From Ectocarpus siliculosus (Eukaryota > Sar > Phaeophyceae > Ectocarpales > Ectocarpaceae), in assembly GCA_000310025.1 (NCBI GenBank), contig FN649741.1, forward strand, positions 5,747,775 to 5,811,774: a stretch of DNA of 64,000 nucleotides, in the 5' to 3' direction. The number at the start of each line of letters is the position of its first letter. Within the stretch, counting starts at the first letter, position 1. The notes below the pieces were generated by a model. The model searched no databases. It was not told where the DNA came from and was given only the letters and a program-made list of their open reading frames with translations. A program made the position numbers and the translations under genes. Shown here in pieces: positions 1-13,700 of this stretch.

Positions 1-3000
1 CGGGGGCCACTTAGACCTGCAAGAGCTTTATCGTCTTCCATCTTCGGAGGGCGCGGAACGGTGTCGCCGGCACGAAAGAGGGGAATGCCCAAGGCATCGC
101 TTACGTTCTTTGCTTCCTCGATGACCTAGCAGGGGGGCGAGAGGCCGAGGAAGAGAGAATCGCCCACGCGAGAGCTCGACAACGAGCTGGAATTCGAATA
201 ACATGGTCCCAGGGGTTGAGACACTGCCCATGGCAGCCTACAGGGTGTGTGTGCGTTGCTCTCGCACGACATTAATTCGGCAAGCGCTGCTGGACTGGTG
301 TTTGAGACGTTACCAACGAGTGCGTGGTAAGCTCCAGTGACAGGACAGCATACATACAGCATGCACTCCATTCACGTTTCGGGCGTGTAGCGTTATCTGG
401 ACTTTTGTTGTGTAGTTACCCAGCTCAAATGGAGCGTACGCCGACTCCCTGACGAAGGAGTAAACTTGTTGAATAACAACCACAAAAATATATACGACAA
501 TACACATTTCACACACCACTGGCGCCACCATCGTCACTAATCACATCACCATGTCTTCTTCACACGGCATGAAGGGAACCGCACGGAACTCATCTGCGTG
601 TCGTCGTGCATGTGGCTAGCTCAGCGCCTACTGATTCCCCTCGCAATTTCCTGATCGGAAAAAAAACTTGCAGCGCAAATTGTGTTTCAGAGGTGACCGG
701 AGATCCTTGGATGGCGGATGGCTGACTCACCTGCCGTTCTAAAGATGCGTCGCGGTTGGAACTGTAGTATATCTTGTCCATGAAAAGCACGGCTTCTTTG
801 TTGTCCGAGCGCACCAACATTCTCAATACGGCGCGGGCATCCATACGGCCATCCCTTGTAGACTGCACTCCGACGAAACGCACGTTCCCTTGGATGAGGT
901 AGCTGTGATAGAGGCCAACGGGGGGTGGCCGTATGATAGACGTGTTTGGTTCCAGATATTGGTCGGAAGCAAAATAATTGGCAAGGATTAAGAGCAGAGG
1001 AGAGGGGAAGAAGCAAGGGGGGTGTTGGGTGTCTTGAAGCATGAAACTCCCAATAATGGGCGTGTGTCATAGGTAAGTAATCGGGGATAGCGCCGTCTTT
1101 CTGGCGTATCCCCTCCCCTCTCGCCCTACTGTGCTCACCCTAGGAGCCCACGGTTCGTCTTTATGCAAGAACGTTGGATGCCCATGCAAGACCTTGTGTC
1201 CTCTCCCATACGGAATATCACACACGGATCTGTAGTACCCGCCAGCGTGCACGGCTCGGCCTGACAAAGACGGGAAAAACGATGAATTTTTTAGTTCAAG
1301 ACACATTTCAGTGCATGACATCAAAGGAACAGCTGCAGTTTCACTTTCGGGGGCGCACCATGGGATGCAATTCCAAGGAATGACTTGTGTACCTGTTCTA
1401 GAGTTAATCTCACCGCACTAGGGTAGGCATAACTTCTCGTCGGAGCACTGCGCCCTGGTTGGCATGGAGCTGCTGAATTTTTGCATACGGCAATGGGTTA
1501 CCGCACGTTTCAGTACGAGAGTAGCGTAGAGGCTACAGCTGTACCACAACACACCATGACCAGGCCCAGCCATCTTTAGACAGATAACCGTGCTTGGAGT
1601 TGACTCTGTACCAGTCTAGCACAGAGAGATTGACCCCAAAACTTCGACGATGGAGATTATCTTTTTTGGTTCTGAGGGGTACAGGATTCACCAAACAGCT
1701 GCTATACGTCCGTGTTGGGGGGAAAGTCTACACGTCGCAAAATCACCACGAGCCTTGTATCTACGGTGGCACCTCACACCTGGTCGGGTGCTAAGCTACT
1801 GATACCGATGCCAGAGATTCCAGTCGGAGAGGTCATTCATGACGACGTGCTTTCAAAGGCCCCTCCGCTCTCTCTCTCTCTCGATGCATCCACACACTAC
1901 CAGCCCAGCCGGGCGATATTCACATGAGCCCGAGCCTTAGTAATTACCAATTGTGAACACTAGGTATAGCATAGCCAAAGACTCACCGGCAGGCTCGAAC
2001 AGAGGAGCAGCATAGCACGCTCAAAGCCCACCCTCTCACCACCTACTCTGTTGACAATAAACGTCATGGGGGTACGGGAATAAATAGAGCAGTGCACAAA
2101 TTGTAGCCCCCGACCAATGTGCATGTTTTAGCCACTCTCACCTCCCAGAGCTGACGTGCCCTAGCGGGGAGGTGCTGCATCTGTTGCGCATTTGCCGGGT
2201 CCCGGAAGCGCATATCGTGCAGGCTCTCGTCCGATGCCCCTAGCAGAGCTCTGAGGAATCGAATGTAGTTCCCCATTACCTAAACGGGGAAGGGGAGAAG
2301 GGAACATCATCATCTCGTCATTGCCACAGTCATACTTGCGGACGGCGCTGACATGACTTTCTGACGAGCGCACATAGTTCATTCCTCAGGCTCTTGGCCA
2401 CGTCAAGCACGCGCGAGAACTGAGAATAGGAAGGGAGCTTCCAACACGCTCAAAGAAAGCTGGAAGAGGATTTCGTTGGTGGTCCAACTTTCTGTCACCT
2501 TTCGTTCTTTTTGTTGGATATTGTAGTAGTCTGCCAGGATTTGAGGAGATCGCCATGTCCTCAGCACGCTTGAAAGCGCTTGCCGGAATTTCTCGGTGCG
2601 AATTTTGTCCTGAACACAAGTAAACGAAAAAAGCAGCAGCAGCAGCAGCAGTAGCAGCAACAACAACAATAATAACACCAAGCACAGGAGTTGCGACAAC
2701 AGAGACAAGTATCATACCGACGTTCGAGGTGCAGTATCAAAACAAAAACACTGCAGCCAAATAACCAACACAGGAAAAAAGCCTGGCGCTCTTCCTCTTC
2801 GGTCTGTCTTGAAGAGGAAAACTAATCAGCATTACTTGAGCGGGATTACTCCCCACCAGCCAGCCTCAGACTAATGACCGAACTCTCAATCCCTCCACCA
2901 AATGTGACCAGAGCACACCAGGCTACCTCGGACACGCGGAGAACTGAGGCCATTCCGAGATCCATCACCCTCGCGGCCTCCTTCCAGCTGGTGACTCTTT

Positions 3001-6000
3001 CCCTCGACCCCCTCTCGGCGCTGAAGGACATGTCTTCGCCGGGGACTCTTCCCGAGCCTATGAGTCTCTCGTACCCGCGTCTGGCCTTGGCACCCTCAGG
3101 CATACTCCGCAGGAACGTCGTGACGAACATTGCGTGGTTAACCTCTCTGTGTAGTGGGTATTGGGGTATGGTATGAAAGGAGCGGCAGGGGGGGGGGTGT
3201 CCGGGGGGAGGTTCGGCACGAAACAAACAGATGAGGTGTAGGGACAGTGAAGATCATGCCATGGTGACGTTGACTGCGCGTACTGCATGCCTGGACCTAC
3301 CGTTTGGATACGCTAAAGAGGACAGCGATGGCGGAACCACTAGACGGAAAATATACAACGACAAACAACATTAATAATTCAGAGAAGGCGGTGAGACCTC
3401 AAGCTGAAAACTACGCCGGCATACGTTGTCGAGGATGGTATTATCCGCCTTGGGAGTTGGGAAGCGAGACACTCTCGTTGAAAAAAATGCCACTTCTACA
3501 GCAATGTTCCAGATTAAAACACGCAAGATACCACACCCGCAGAACACCACACATGATGATATTTACATCTTCAACGCCAACCTAAATTTCTGGGTTTCAT
3601 CCCCGGCTTGAGCGAATTTCACGTAACGCGGTGATGAACCTTTGGACCCATGTACCTTCAGGTGTCACAAACCCTTGGTATCACGTCCCCTTACTACCAT
3701 GCTCCATGCTGTACGTGCGTGATTCACATACCCCTGGTTGCCACACACCCTGTCTACGCTACCCCTTCACAGCTCCCAACGACATGTTCTTTTCTTGCCC
3801 GGGTCACCGAAAATTCCACACCCTCCACAAAAGAATACACCTGGTGATCATAGCAATGACATCATCTTATCACCGGGACATCGGGTATTTTAACGTGTGT
3901 AGAATACGGCACACCCGATCAGTACGCCAGAACAGAGAACACAGAAAGGCCAACAAATGCCATTCTGGTATTTACACAACAACGGTAGTAAGGCGAATGC
4001 TCATACGCATGTAGGTGTTACGATTTTATCCGTCTTTCTGCTAGAGGACCCACGTCATCGCCTACGGTACGCTTTGCTCTTGACTGTTGCAGTGACTATC
4101 GTTTCGTGCGTTTGTTCCATGCCGCTGTCTCATCACGAACCTCGTCAAATCCTCTCCTTCTAGGCCATCGTCATCCAGAACTCCGACCAGTAGACTCAGC
4201 ACGTCCCCAGCTTCCCGACAGGCCCGCATCCAGCTGAGGTGTCTAGCGTCTCGACAGTCGGAAAACATTTCTCGAGTTGACATGAGACAGCGCGCGACCT
4301 GCTTATGGGTGTACGATTGCATATTGTAGGCCCCCGTGAGATGTTGGCTCGTTCAAGGTCATAAGGATATTCGAGCACAAGTCGGGGTCGTACCTACAAC
4401 CCTCATCCTTCAGGGCTACACGCAACCAATACACACCGCATACGATATTTTAAGAAACCACTAGTTCTAACGTCTTGGCGTTAAGAAATATTGTCTTTGG
4501 TCGTGATTTTCTGTGGGAGACGTGGTATCTCATGTCGTCCGGGTGATTAGTACAGGTCGCCGGAGCCATCGAGGGGGAAAAAAGAAAAAATAACTAGGGT
4601 ATGCTGCAACAGGACCGTCGCTGTTGCGTGGGTTGGAGTCGATCGGCTCAGTTTCGTTCACTCCTACTGCGCCCAGCATGGTGTCTCAACGTCTCAACAC
4701 AAGAAGTTGCGGCTTGGCGTGCACTGACAAGACTAAGCTAACAATGACAGTACACGTAAAGCCAAAAACGCTGGAGGGTTACGATCCCTCGTTTCTCTGC
4801 GTGAAGCAGAGGGCTCTGTCTATTGAGCTACAACGGTAAGTTGTAAGATAAGCACAGGACAGATCTCGGGGTAGAAAGCCGGCCAGGTTAGGGGAGAAGA
4901 AACAGGGGAATGTCTACAGTAATGGTCAGAATGGGAGAAGGGGCGTGGGTGACACACAGCTCTCGTCATGGAGTAAATGAAGGACAGACAAGTTGCCAAG
5001 CGTGCCGGTAAACAACACGAAAATTCTCCCAGTGTGTTGTGGTGTGACAAGGCATCGGAGGGTTCACATGTCCTCGAAAGTCGTACATCTCCCGAGATGC
5101 TCATAACCCGGGGAACGCGCGGAAAACGTTACTCGGTTTCCAACATGGTACGGTACGACTAGGAGCGGTTGGTGTGCAGGAGGACAGCGATCCACATTAA
5201 GGCAAGCACGAAAGTGGCCGACACCTTCCCTCTTTGGTGTTGTCCTGCACCAATGTTTGTCTGCGTATCGCTGCTCGCCCTCGTATCTACCTATTGGAAC
5301 TCATCAAGTCTATCTTTGCGTTTCTCCTTTGTCTTTTCGCACCTCATTTCTGTCCGCCAATGTGCCGGTGGCACTCCACGGAGCTTCCCCCACCTGCATG
5401 CAGAGTAAAACAAGAAACAACAGCAGCCGTCAGTGATAGTGGAACCCAGTCCGCAAAAAACAAAACATACCCATGGAAATAGCTGGTAAGCTCTGGAGAC
5501 GGGGGTGTTGAAGGGAATGGCTATGTTCTGCAGGAGTGCAATACCTGAGACGCACCAGCACGTACACTTAGTTTTACCACGTATACATGGTTTTACCGAG
5601 TACTCAACTATCACTAGAGGAGTATAGATTGACATGACATTTCTTGCCACAAAAATTTACAGGCGCCAAACGGATGCAGCAAGAATACATCTACCACACA
5701 GTAGGCAACCGCACCTGTTCCGGCATCAGACCCTCGATAGCCCACCGCATCATGGATTTTATTGTCTCTCCCGAAGGGTCAGCCTTCGCCAACGCCACCA
5801 ATAGCGATGCAACTCCCGTGTTGTCACGCCCCCTCTTTCTCCTCCCACTCCCTTCCCGTCCCGCTTTGGTGTCATCCTCATTCACATCGCCGGTGCCAGT
5901 CTCGCCGTCGTTGTCAGTAGAGGAGGTCTCTGGTGTCCGGCAGCGCCAAGACCACCTTCAAAACGGAAACAGCGAACACAGCATTCAGCATCCAGTCAGT

Positions 6001-8873
6001 CTCTAGCCAAGGACACGAAGAGACAAGACGCGAAGTGAAGGAGGGTGTTGATGCACTCGCAGCGAGTCTGCACCCTCTACAAAAGCAGTCAAACCTCACT
6101 GCCGTCTTTGTCACGAAAGACATAACATTAAATCGACAATCGTGGGATTTTGCGGATAAAAAAAACGGGTGTGGCAACGCTATTCTGAAACCAAAAAATA
6201 TTTTTTTGTCGCCGTACTGAAATGTTTGATGGAGCTCGGGGGGAGCTAGTTCCACGCACCTTGTGAGAGGCTCCAAGAAGGGAAACGCCTGCCTGGCGGC
6301 CCGCAACGCTCGGGGATGCTCTGCGCTCCCTTCTTGAACCTGATACGTCCATGCATGACAGCAGTCCCGGAAGCAGGTTGGGGAGGAACAGGTGAAGCGG
6401 ACACACGACAGCACTGAGTCAGAAAGTCGAGTGAGGCGGAACACTGGCGGAGTGCGTAAGGTGGCACCAAGTGAGGATAAGGATACCTAGCGGTAAGCAA
6501 TGGTGAGGCCTCACCACGAAGAAGAGCCGAAACCATCAAAAATCAACGGAGTGAATTCCGATGCGTGGTGAGCACGCCACCTTGTGTGTGTACGAGCACG
6601 ACGGTCACCAAAATACGGTCGGTCGCGGTAAGGTGTGGCGTAAGCATCACAATCCAAGTCAGGGGAAATGTCAATTCTTGTAGAAACGTTTTTCGAAACT
6701 CCTTTGTGTTGAGGGAACATGTGCCGATCGGGCATCTCGGTCGTGTGCAGCTCGTACTCTTGCCTAGAGAGAGGCAGCACACGCCGCACATTCATTTTCT
6801 AATAACTCTATCTTAACACTGGATTACAGTGCTGTCCGTTCACTTGCAAACGTACATTTACATTTGCATGATGGCGTAACCATGCACAGTATTCCCATAT
6901 CATTTGACATCACGGAAAGATTGAACAAGCCGGCAAATGACACACACGTGTTTGACAGAACATACTGCTGTGGTAATCAAGAAGGCGACCAGCCAAGATA
7001 AATATCACAACGTTCACCAGTGACACTTGTCACTAGCGTTCATCAGTGACACTTGTCAATACCAAGTGGCGTATCCAGTCAACCTTCCTCACATGAACAA
7101 ACACTTACCTGCGCCTTCTAATTTCGACAGTGAGAGCAAGGTCTGGTGGGGAAGGCCTGCACACTGCCACCCTGCTGCTGAATGCACAGCACGATAATTG
7201 TGCATGAACACCCTCTCTTCGTAGGTAAGAAACATTCCAGCGCAGAATATCCCTGGAGACAGATGTGACGGACATAAACAACTCTACGAAGCGAGGGCTA
7301 AACACAACAACGAAAACGGCGGTTGAGAGAAGGAGAGAAATGACACATGGAAGAAAAAGTTATTCACCTCAGCAAAAGCGCTGGCCAGAGAAGATCCACC
7401 CGACTTCGGTTGGAACACCGCTGCAAAGACATGGTGCTCCCACTTGGACTCCACCACATCATTTTGTGGCGTGAAAATCCCTCTGCACAGCACTAGCACT
7501 GCCTGCGGCAAACAAAGCGACGACGCCATCCATGAGATAACGTACGTTTGGTCAACAACCACAAAGCAGTAGAAACAATAAGAACTAGAGTCCTGACCCG
7601 CCGGCCTCCCGTTCCAGGTAACGCAAGAATAACGCTTCAAGAAGCACAACATGCACTCCTTCCTCTCATATTTCACTCTCAACGCTTCCGCCCTCCCGCA
7701 CGCCCTATACAGCTCCATTCAGTTAATGCTGGCAGCGTTCCCCTTCACAACATCACTCGACCCGGCTACCGCCCCCCCCTTTCGTTACACAACCACGCAT
7801 CCTCTCCACCTCGCCTACCTCGTGGCGGTCACGAGCAGCGGTGTGCTCTAGAAGCGGCTTGAGGTGGAAAACGAAATCGCTCTTTGTGGCGGACTCGGCG
7901 TGGGAATCGAGCAGCCTTGCGGTCGACCACACGATGCAAAACTCGCTCAGGCATCGCTCCACGCCTCGGATAGCTGCCGCCCTCTCCCTGGTGCAGTCGT
8001 ATGACGGGAGTATATCCCGAGCTATCTGAGTGTTTCACGTACCAGGCACAAACATGGGTGACCCAATACTTAAAAACGTAGAACGCGTCGCTCTAGCAAC
8101 GCTTAAAGCCTTAAGTATTGGGCAATGGAAAGCCGTTGTCACTCTGTTGCATATTCGAAATCCACGGTACCTGACGTTAGAAAAAATGTACTCGGAACCG
8201 GTTCACACATCAGCAAACGTTGTTTTAAAAGGTCACGATCGTATCTCTCGGGTTGGAAAACGACGAGTGAATAGAGCATCAGCAGGCTTTCGGGTTGCCA
8301 CAGCTTGGGGTAGAAAAACAGCACCAGCACACGCTTCAAAGCGAGAGCGTCCTCCGAAATCCAACGCTTGGTGTCCACCCAAAGTGTAATAGTGCACTAT
8401 TGAGCTCAGTAGGAGGGCGACCGGAAGCCCGACTCCCCTCGCCGCCTACATGTCTCACAAACCCACCCCATCTCTGAGATAGCACTGGGCGGCTGGCACG
8501 CTGTTGGCACATCCGTAGGTGCTCACGTGCGTCCCGCAGACAAAGAAGGCCTAGGAAACGCCCGCTCACCTCGCTAGCCGCCTTTCCCAATCCATTCTTC
8601 TTGATGCAGTACTTGAGCGAAGAACCCAGGCCGGCTGGCACACCCAGAAACTCCCCTCCCCCCGCCTTCTTGCCACTCCCTTCGTTTATCACGCCGCCCT
8701 TGTCGAGCTCCCTGCACCGTTTAGATAGACGAGTGACCATCGAGAGCGCCTCAGCGTGCTCGAGAGGGAGATACGGTGTTTCGGCGAAGGGTTCGACGCA
8801 TGACGCCAGAGAGACGGCCACGCGCAGGACGTACTCGCACGAGTTCCTCCAATTACTGTCCGTGAAGGGCTCC
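1..8873 (-). CDS. large multi-exon gene of unknown function, 3' end beyond left edge
   Basis: I do not recognise the family. A run of minus-strand exons has clean AG/GT borders. The clearest are 8873-8570, about 8380-8230, 7987-7819, 7502-7368, 6339-6260, 5929-5715, 5544-5471, 4298-4141, 3146-2927, 2609-2499, 2250-2142, 902-731 and 125-17. Several joins keep phase (7987 to 7502, 4298 to 3146 to 2609, 902 to 125). The exons read as soluble, mixed alpha-helical protein with segments such as VERCLSEFCIVWSTARLL, FNTPVSRAYQLFPW and AVLFMDKIYYSSNRD. No membrane segment or zinc motif is visible. Other joins (7368 to about 7262, 6260 to 5929, 5715 to 5544, 2499 to 2250) do not keep phase as drawn, so small exons are missing or more than one gene is present. 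The last exon's donor at the left edge shows the gene continues outside the window. Confidence is good for coding exons on this strand, low for the full model and nil for function. Confidence 0.55.
2635..2680. repeat. CAG/CAA/TAA trinucleotide microsatellite
   Basis: Consecutive AGC repeats grade into AAC and AAT repeats just upstream (on the minus strand) of the exon 2609-2499, so it forms the polypyrimidine-side flank of that acceptor and is intronic. Confidence 0.8.
7012..7061. repeat. 25-base tandem duplication
   Basis: CGTTCACCAGTGACACTTGT and CGTTCATCAGTGACACTTGT follow each other at a period of about 25 bases, in a non-coding stretch of the unknown minus-strand gene. Confidence 0.8.
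8062..8122. repeat. short hairpin element with 12-base inverted ends
   Basis: CCCAATACTTAA at 8062-8073 is mirrored as TTAAGTATTGGG at 8111-8122. It lies in an intron of the unknown minus-strand gene. It may be a tiny MITE or simply a hairpin. Confidence 0.6.
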
Positions 8874-9116
8874 CTGTTTGTGTTTGTAGGCGACGGAGTG
8901 CGGATTTCCCCGGGGGATAACACAGCAGTGGAGAGTGTGGTGAGGGAGCAGACCAGCAGAGCACATACATAACCAGCCAACAAGCCAGTGACCGCTGTGC
9001 GAAGTACACCGAGTACTCGCGAAACCCTACATGACGAACACAAACAACCGAGGTTCTTCGTTCTTTACCTATGCAGTGACGGGGGCACGTGAGGGCGCTA
9101 CGTTCAGAAATCACTT

Positions 9117-10442
9117 GTCACACTGCTGTGCCTGCGAAGGAACCATGTAGACTTGCATTCTATACATTTCTGCATGTAGACCAACGTGAAACGGAGGCTG
9201 GATGAATCCGTCACGACTGCTGTAACGCACTCCCCCGACTTCGGCTGAGGACAGAGTAAAGCTCCTTATACCCCCAGGGAACCTATTCGGAATTGGCGCA
9301 GTGCTTCGAAACGTTTTCACCCGCGCACATGTTTTTCACTGCGAGTTCCCATAGAACACAGTTTATATAAACACCAGTACTCTGTACATCATGTCGACCA
9401 CAAGTACTGCAGAAGTTTTTGATGTTGTTGTCTTCACAGTAAAAACCGTTCCGTTCTCTCTGCCCAGTACCTTCTACACATGTAAACTAAATATGGAATA
9501 ATACGAACAGCCCCAGCAATTTCAAAGTTGGTAGTGAGCTACACTCCTTTCGGAAAGTATAATCATTCCAAAGAGCAGGTGTTGCAGAGTTGGAAAAGTT
9601 CAAACGTTCACCCAGGCAACAGCCGTCGTCACACGATCCCTGTTCGACCGCGTCTTCATACCGCAGCAACCTCACCGGCTAGCTCATGTTACACCTGGCT
9701 GGTTTGGTTGATTACCATGTTAGCTCCTAGAGATGCCAGTCGCAAACGGTACGTACGTACCTACGACATTCCCTTTACAGCAGACTTCCTCCGCTCCTTC
9801 AACATCCGAACCAGCCGCCCCTTTACCAGTGTTGCAAGTGCACATGATCGTACCTCAGCAATTCATTCTCCAGCTGTTCAAACGCGGGCCGTAGCAAGTG
9901 ATCTCCTGCAAGCCTTGCTGATCGCCTCTCTCCCTCAACAACCGCCACAGATGTCGTACTAGCACCAAGCCTCCCCTGGAGAGTACGGGTAGAGGAGAAG
10001 CAAAAGGAACGGGGCTGGCGTGCGCCGCCATTTCGCTCATGCTGGCCGTATCGTGCCGGGGTACGTGCATGTACATGTAGTGCGAACGTGCTTTGAAATA
10101 ACAGGAGGGTTGGGGTTGCAAGGGATAGGACGCGTTTCACTGTAAAGCGCAGCACCTCATTATGAGTTATTCGCATAGCCTCACGCCGGCCAATCTCCCA
10201 AACAATTCAACGCGTGGCACGAGGCCCGTGCGCTGTAACACATCAGGCGGCGGACGGAGATTTTCCGCTGCCCAAGGAGTTCCATCTGGCGCCAAGAACG
10301 TTTTTTTGTTCCTCCCCTCCGCTCCCCCCCCTCCTCTCTCTGTGCTCCTCAACTTAGTTTCGCGTTTGAACAATCTACCGCGCAAGACGTCCCACCTGCT
10401 ACGGGGAACTCGAGAGGCCGCACGCAACTTGGCGCGTTTCAT
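9117..10442 (-). other. possible 5' exons of the unknown minus-strand gene
   Basis: Three minus-strand stretches look partly coding. 9960-9831 has an acceptor-like CAG upstream and ends in CACTG before GTAAAG. About 9300-9117 is an open frame with segments such as FIQPPFHVGLHAEMYRMQ. 10442-10167 begins with ATG and is Arg/Lys-rich, which could suit an organellar presequence or be chance. I could not join them in phase to the exon starting at 8873, so they are offered only as candidates for the start of that gene or of a separate small gene. Confidence 0.2.
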
Positions 10443-10788
10443 AGGATAAGCACTTATTCAATTCAGTACAGGTATGGCGAGCGCTGGGCATTTTTGAAAT
10501 CCCTCCGCATGTTCGACACACAGAGGCAGGTGTCCTCCCAGCACCTGCCTCCTGCGAGTAGCGCAGGAAGCTACCAAGTGTGTGCAGGAAACACAAGACC
10601 GCAGATGCATGTTGTGCAAGGAGTCTACTGTGTCACGAGTCTTCTGGTTGGCAAGTTAGTCGAGAACGCCACTTCGTTCAATCCCATCACGACATAACTC
10701 GCCTTGGTCGATTACCGAAACGCAAAACAAACGTCGCTGCAGGTACATACAAGAGGCCTTTTGTCCGGGTACAAAGCCGAGCGGCGAG

Positions 10789-13700
10789 ATGAGCTCCTTC
10801 CATCCGCTGGGGTCGTCCGCAGATGCTGATCCCCTCACTGCCGCTGCCCCGGCCGATCTTCGATTCCATCACAACGATGACGACGACGACTCCTGGACGC
10901 CACCTTCGTTGCCTGGAGAGACCCGTATTCTCCCTCGTTCCAGCGCCAGCGCTGGTCGAACGCGCAGCGACCGAGGCGGTGGCACCAAGGGCATCACAGA
11001 CCCTCTCCACAACAACAACAGCGCCGGCGGTAGCTTTGCAAGCGGTGGCGGTGATGGTGCTGACGGGGCGGCTGCGGAAGAGGAGAGCTACAGCCGTGCG
11101 GTAAGGAACAATGGTGGCGCTACCGGGAGTAACGCCGCCCCCACAAGAGGGCAACGAGAGTGGGAAAGAGGGCCATCGCCGGCAGCGGGAGGTGAGACGA
11201 ACAAGAAGAAGAGTGTTGTGCGATGGTAGACTGTTTTGGTGCCTCATTGAAATAAACAGCTGCGCTAAAGCAGCAGCAGCGGCAGTGACAACAACAGCAA
11301 CGGCTCTAGATTATGTGTGCATGCGAACGACTCTCAGTTGCGCTGCTGTGAAGTGGTACCATAGACTATTCTTTTAAGTGAAACGAGACGAGAGGGATTG
11401 GAGACCCGACATATTCTTATCTTGCATCGTGACACGGGGACGGACAAGAGATAGCATGCGCCTTACGTGCTACGGACAGACGGATGGACGGACAGAGTTT
11501 GATACTTGTATAATGCAAAATGTGTGTGTCGGACGGACGGACGGACGGACGGACGGACGGACGGAAAGTAATGTAGTATGCATGCACCGTATGCCCCGAA
11601 GAAATTTGCTGGTAAATCTAGACTACTCACGTTCCAAGAACGGCTCCGCAGGTCTTGCTGGCAAATGCCACACGAGGGAAGATGACCACCTGGACGCCGT
11701 GAAAGGAATTATTTCTTTTTTTTCTTCATGGGGTGGGGCTCATGTGCTCACTTGTCTCATGCTCTCTTCCTTATATTTGGTAGTACTCAACGCACCCCTG
11801 CCGTTGTTTGCTGTCGACGTTGCTGTGTTTGCTCGTTGATTTCTTGTTGCAGCATCCCGCACGCTCTCCGTGGTGCACTCGTTTAGGCTGCACAGCTACT
11901 ACGCCCCCACTTTTTGCGACGTCTGCTCGCAGCTGCTCATCGGGATCATGCAGCAAGGGTTGCAGTGAGTGTGCGGTTTCATATGAGAAGCAGTATTTAG
12001 TGTTGCTTGCTGATTTTCGTTTATTGGGTTGGGGGTGCGCCACCCGTTGGTTCAATGTTTTCGAGCAACTTCTGGGTCGCATACGTAGATCCTCTCGCGT
12101 TCGGTATAACGGGGACGTACATTGACGAGCGAGGTTTGTTTGTCTCTTTGATCGGCTTTGCAGCTCCGATTTTCAGGTGCTACCCAGTCTCGGCCAGGGA
12201 TCCTCGCCACGTTGTCATCTCGCTGGCCGCGGCATTCCGCTGTCAGGGATCTGCAGCATTTTCAACCTCGTTGCAAACGCCAAGCCAAACTCGCGACTAT
12301 TAGGAGCCGAAACCAAACCATTTGACTAGCCAGCGGGTGACTAGGCTAACTAGGCTGATTGTTTGATTCGACTTCTGTAAAGGTTTGTCGGGTGGTCCGA
12401 ATGACCCGCTGACTGGTCTAGTGGTGTGATTTCGGCTTCTATACGACGTACGGTACCCCAAGGGAAAGTGTACAGCACTATTAATATACATACGCTGATA
12501 CCCTTCTACCCCTTGTCCGCGTCCTCCCCCTCCCCCCTCCCCCGCCTCTCCATACGAAAGGTGCGCTGTGTGTGGCATGAACATTCACCCCGAGTGCCAA
12601 GCCACGCCCTGCTCCGACGACCACTGCTGCCGCCCGCCCGAATCCGTTCAAATATCGGCCGGGGTTGACGGCTCTCGGAACATGGGGGTACGTCTGAAGC
12701 CGGGGTACCCCGGTGGGAAAAACGGGGTGTTGGGCGGGAGCAGGAGCGGTGGCACTTCCGATGCTCTTGTGGAGGACCCGCTGAACAGCGATTGGCACCA
12801 GCAGCTGGTAAGTTTTTGTGGACACTTTTTTTGTCATTCCTGATGCTGTTCTTTGTTTGCTTCTGCCCCATGTTTTTTCCTTGCGTGACTGCACTGGCCG
12901 GTGAACGGCTGCTCCGTGTTGGTTGTCATCTCCCTGCCGTCTATTCCCGTATGTGGTATGCACTATCCCGCTGTCAAGGTGCAAAACAACCAGCTGTGGG
13001 TGCCAGACTCGGTGGCCGCGGGTTGCATGGTCTGCTCCCGCCCGTTCAACCTCGTTCTCCGAAGGCACCACTGCCGTCGGTGCGGGACGTGCATGTGCGG
13101 TTTTTGCTCCCACACGGCTGTGAGCGACAAGGTGCGTTTTCGAAGAGTCTCTAAGCTTTTCCTTGTGTTTACTGCATACGGCGTATGACTGGACCTTGTG
13201 GTCTCGTTTTGCGATGTCAGTGTGTGAGGCTGTGTTGACACCAGGTCAATCGTGTCCAATTGCGCCACATGGGTGTGGTAGGCAGTCTTCCGACCAAATT
13301 TCGCCATCGGATCCGTTTGCCACGTGACAGAGCCGACTGTTGTTGCTGTTGGTGCCCTATGGCTGCGTTGTTGCTCGCGCACAAGTCACGAACATGTAGC
13401 AGGAGCGGGCGGAACGACATGATCTTGCTGACGACTTGTCATGCATACGGTACATGGACATGGTGGAAGAGAGTGTATCGTCGTGTGTTGGCACGGACGA
13501 GTCTCTTTACTGCGCACTATTGGCGTTGGGACCCCCCTTGGTTTGTCGCTAACCGCTGCTTGTCGTCTCGTCTCGACTTTGTACCGCGCCCAGGTCCTTT
13601 CCGTGAACCAGACAACCGGTGCAGTGATACGGTTGTCTTCCGGGGAACCCGTCCGCTGCTGCACCCCATGTACGCGCGTCCTTGACCAGCAGCTCGCGCA

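Noticed and set aside
2635-2680. CAG repeat considered as a coding polyglutamine or CRISPR-like array
   Set aside because: No spacer structure, and it sits in the intron side of an acceptor.
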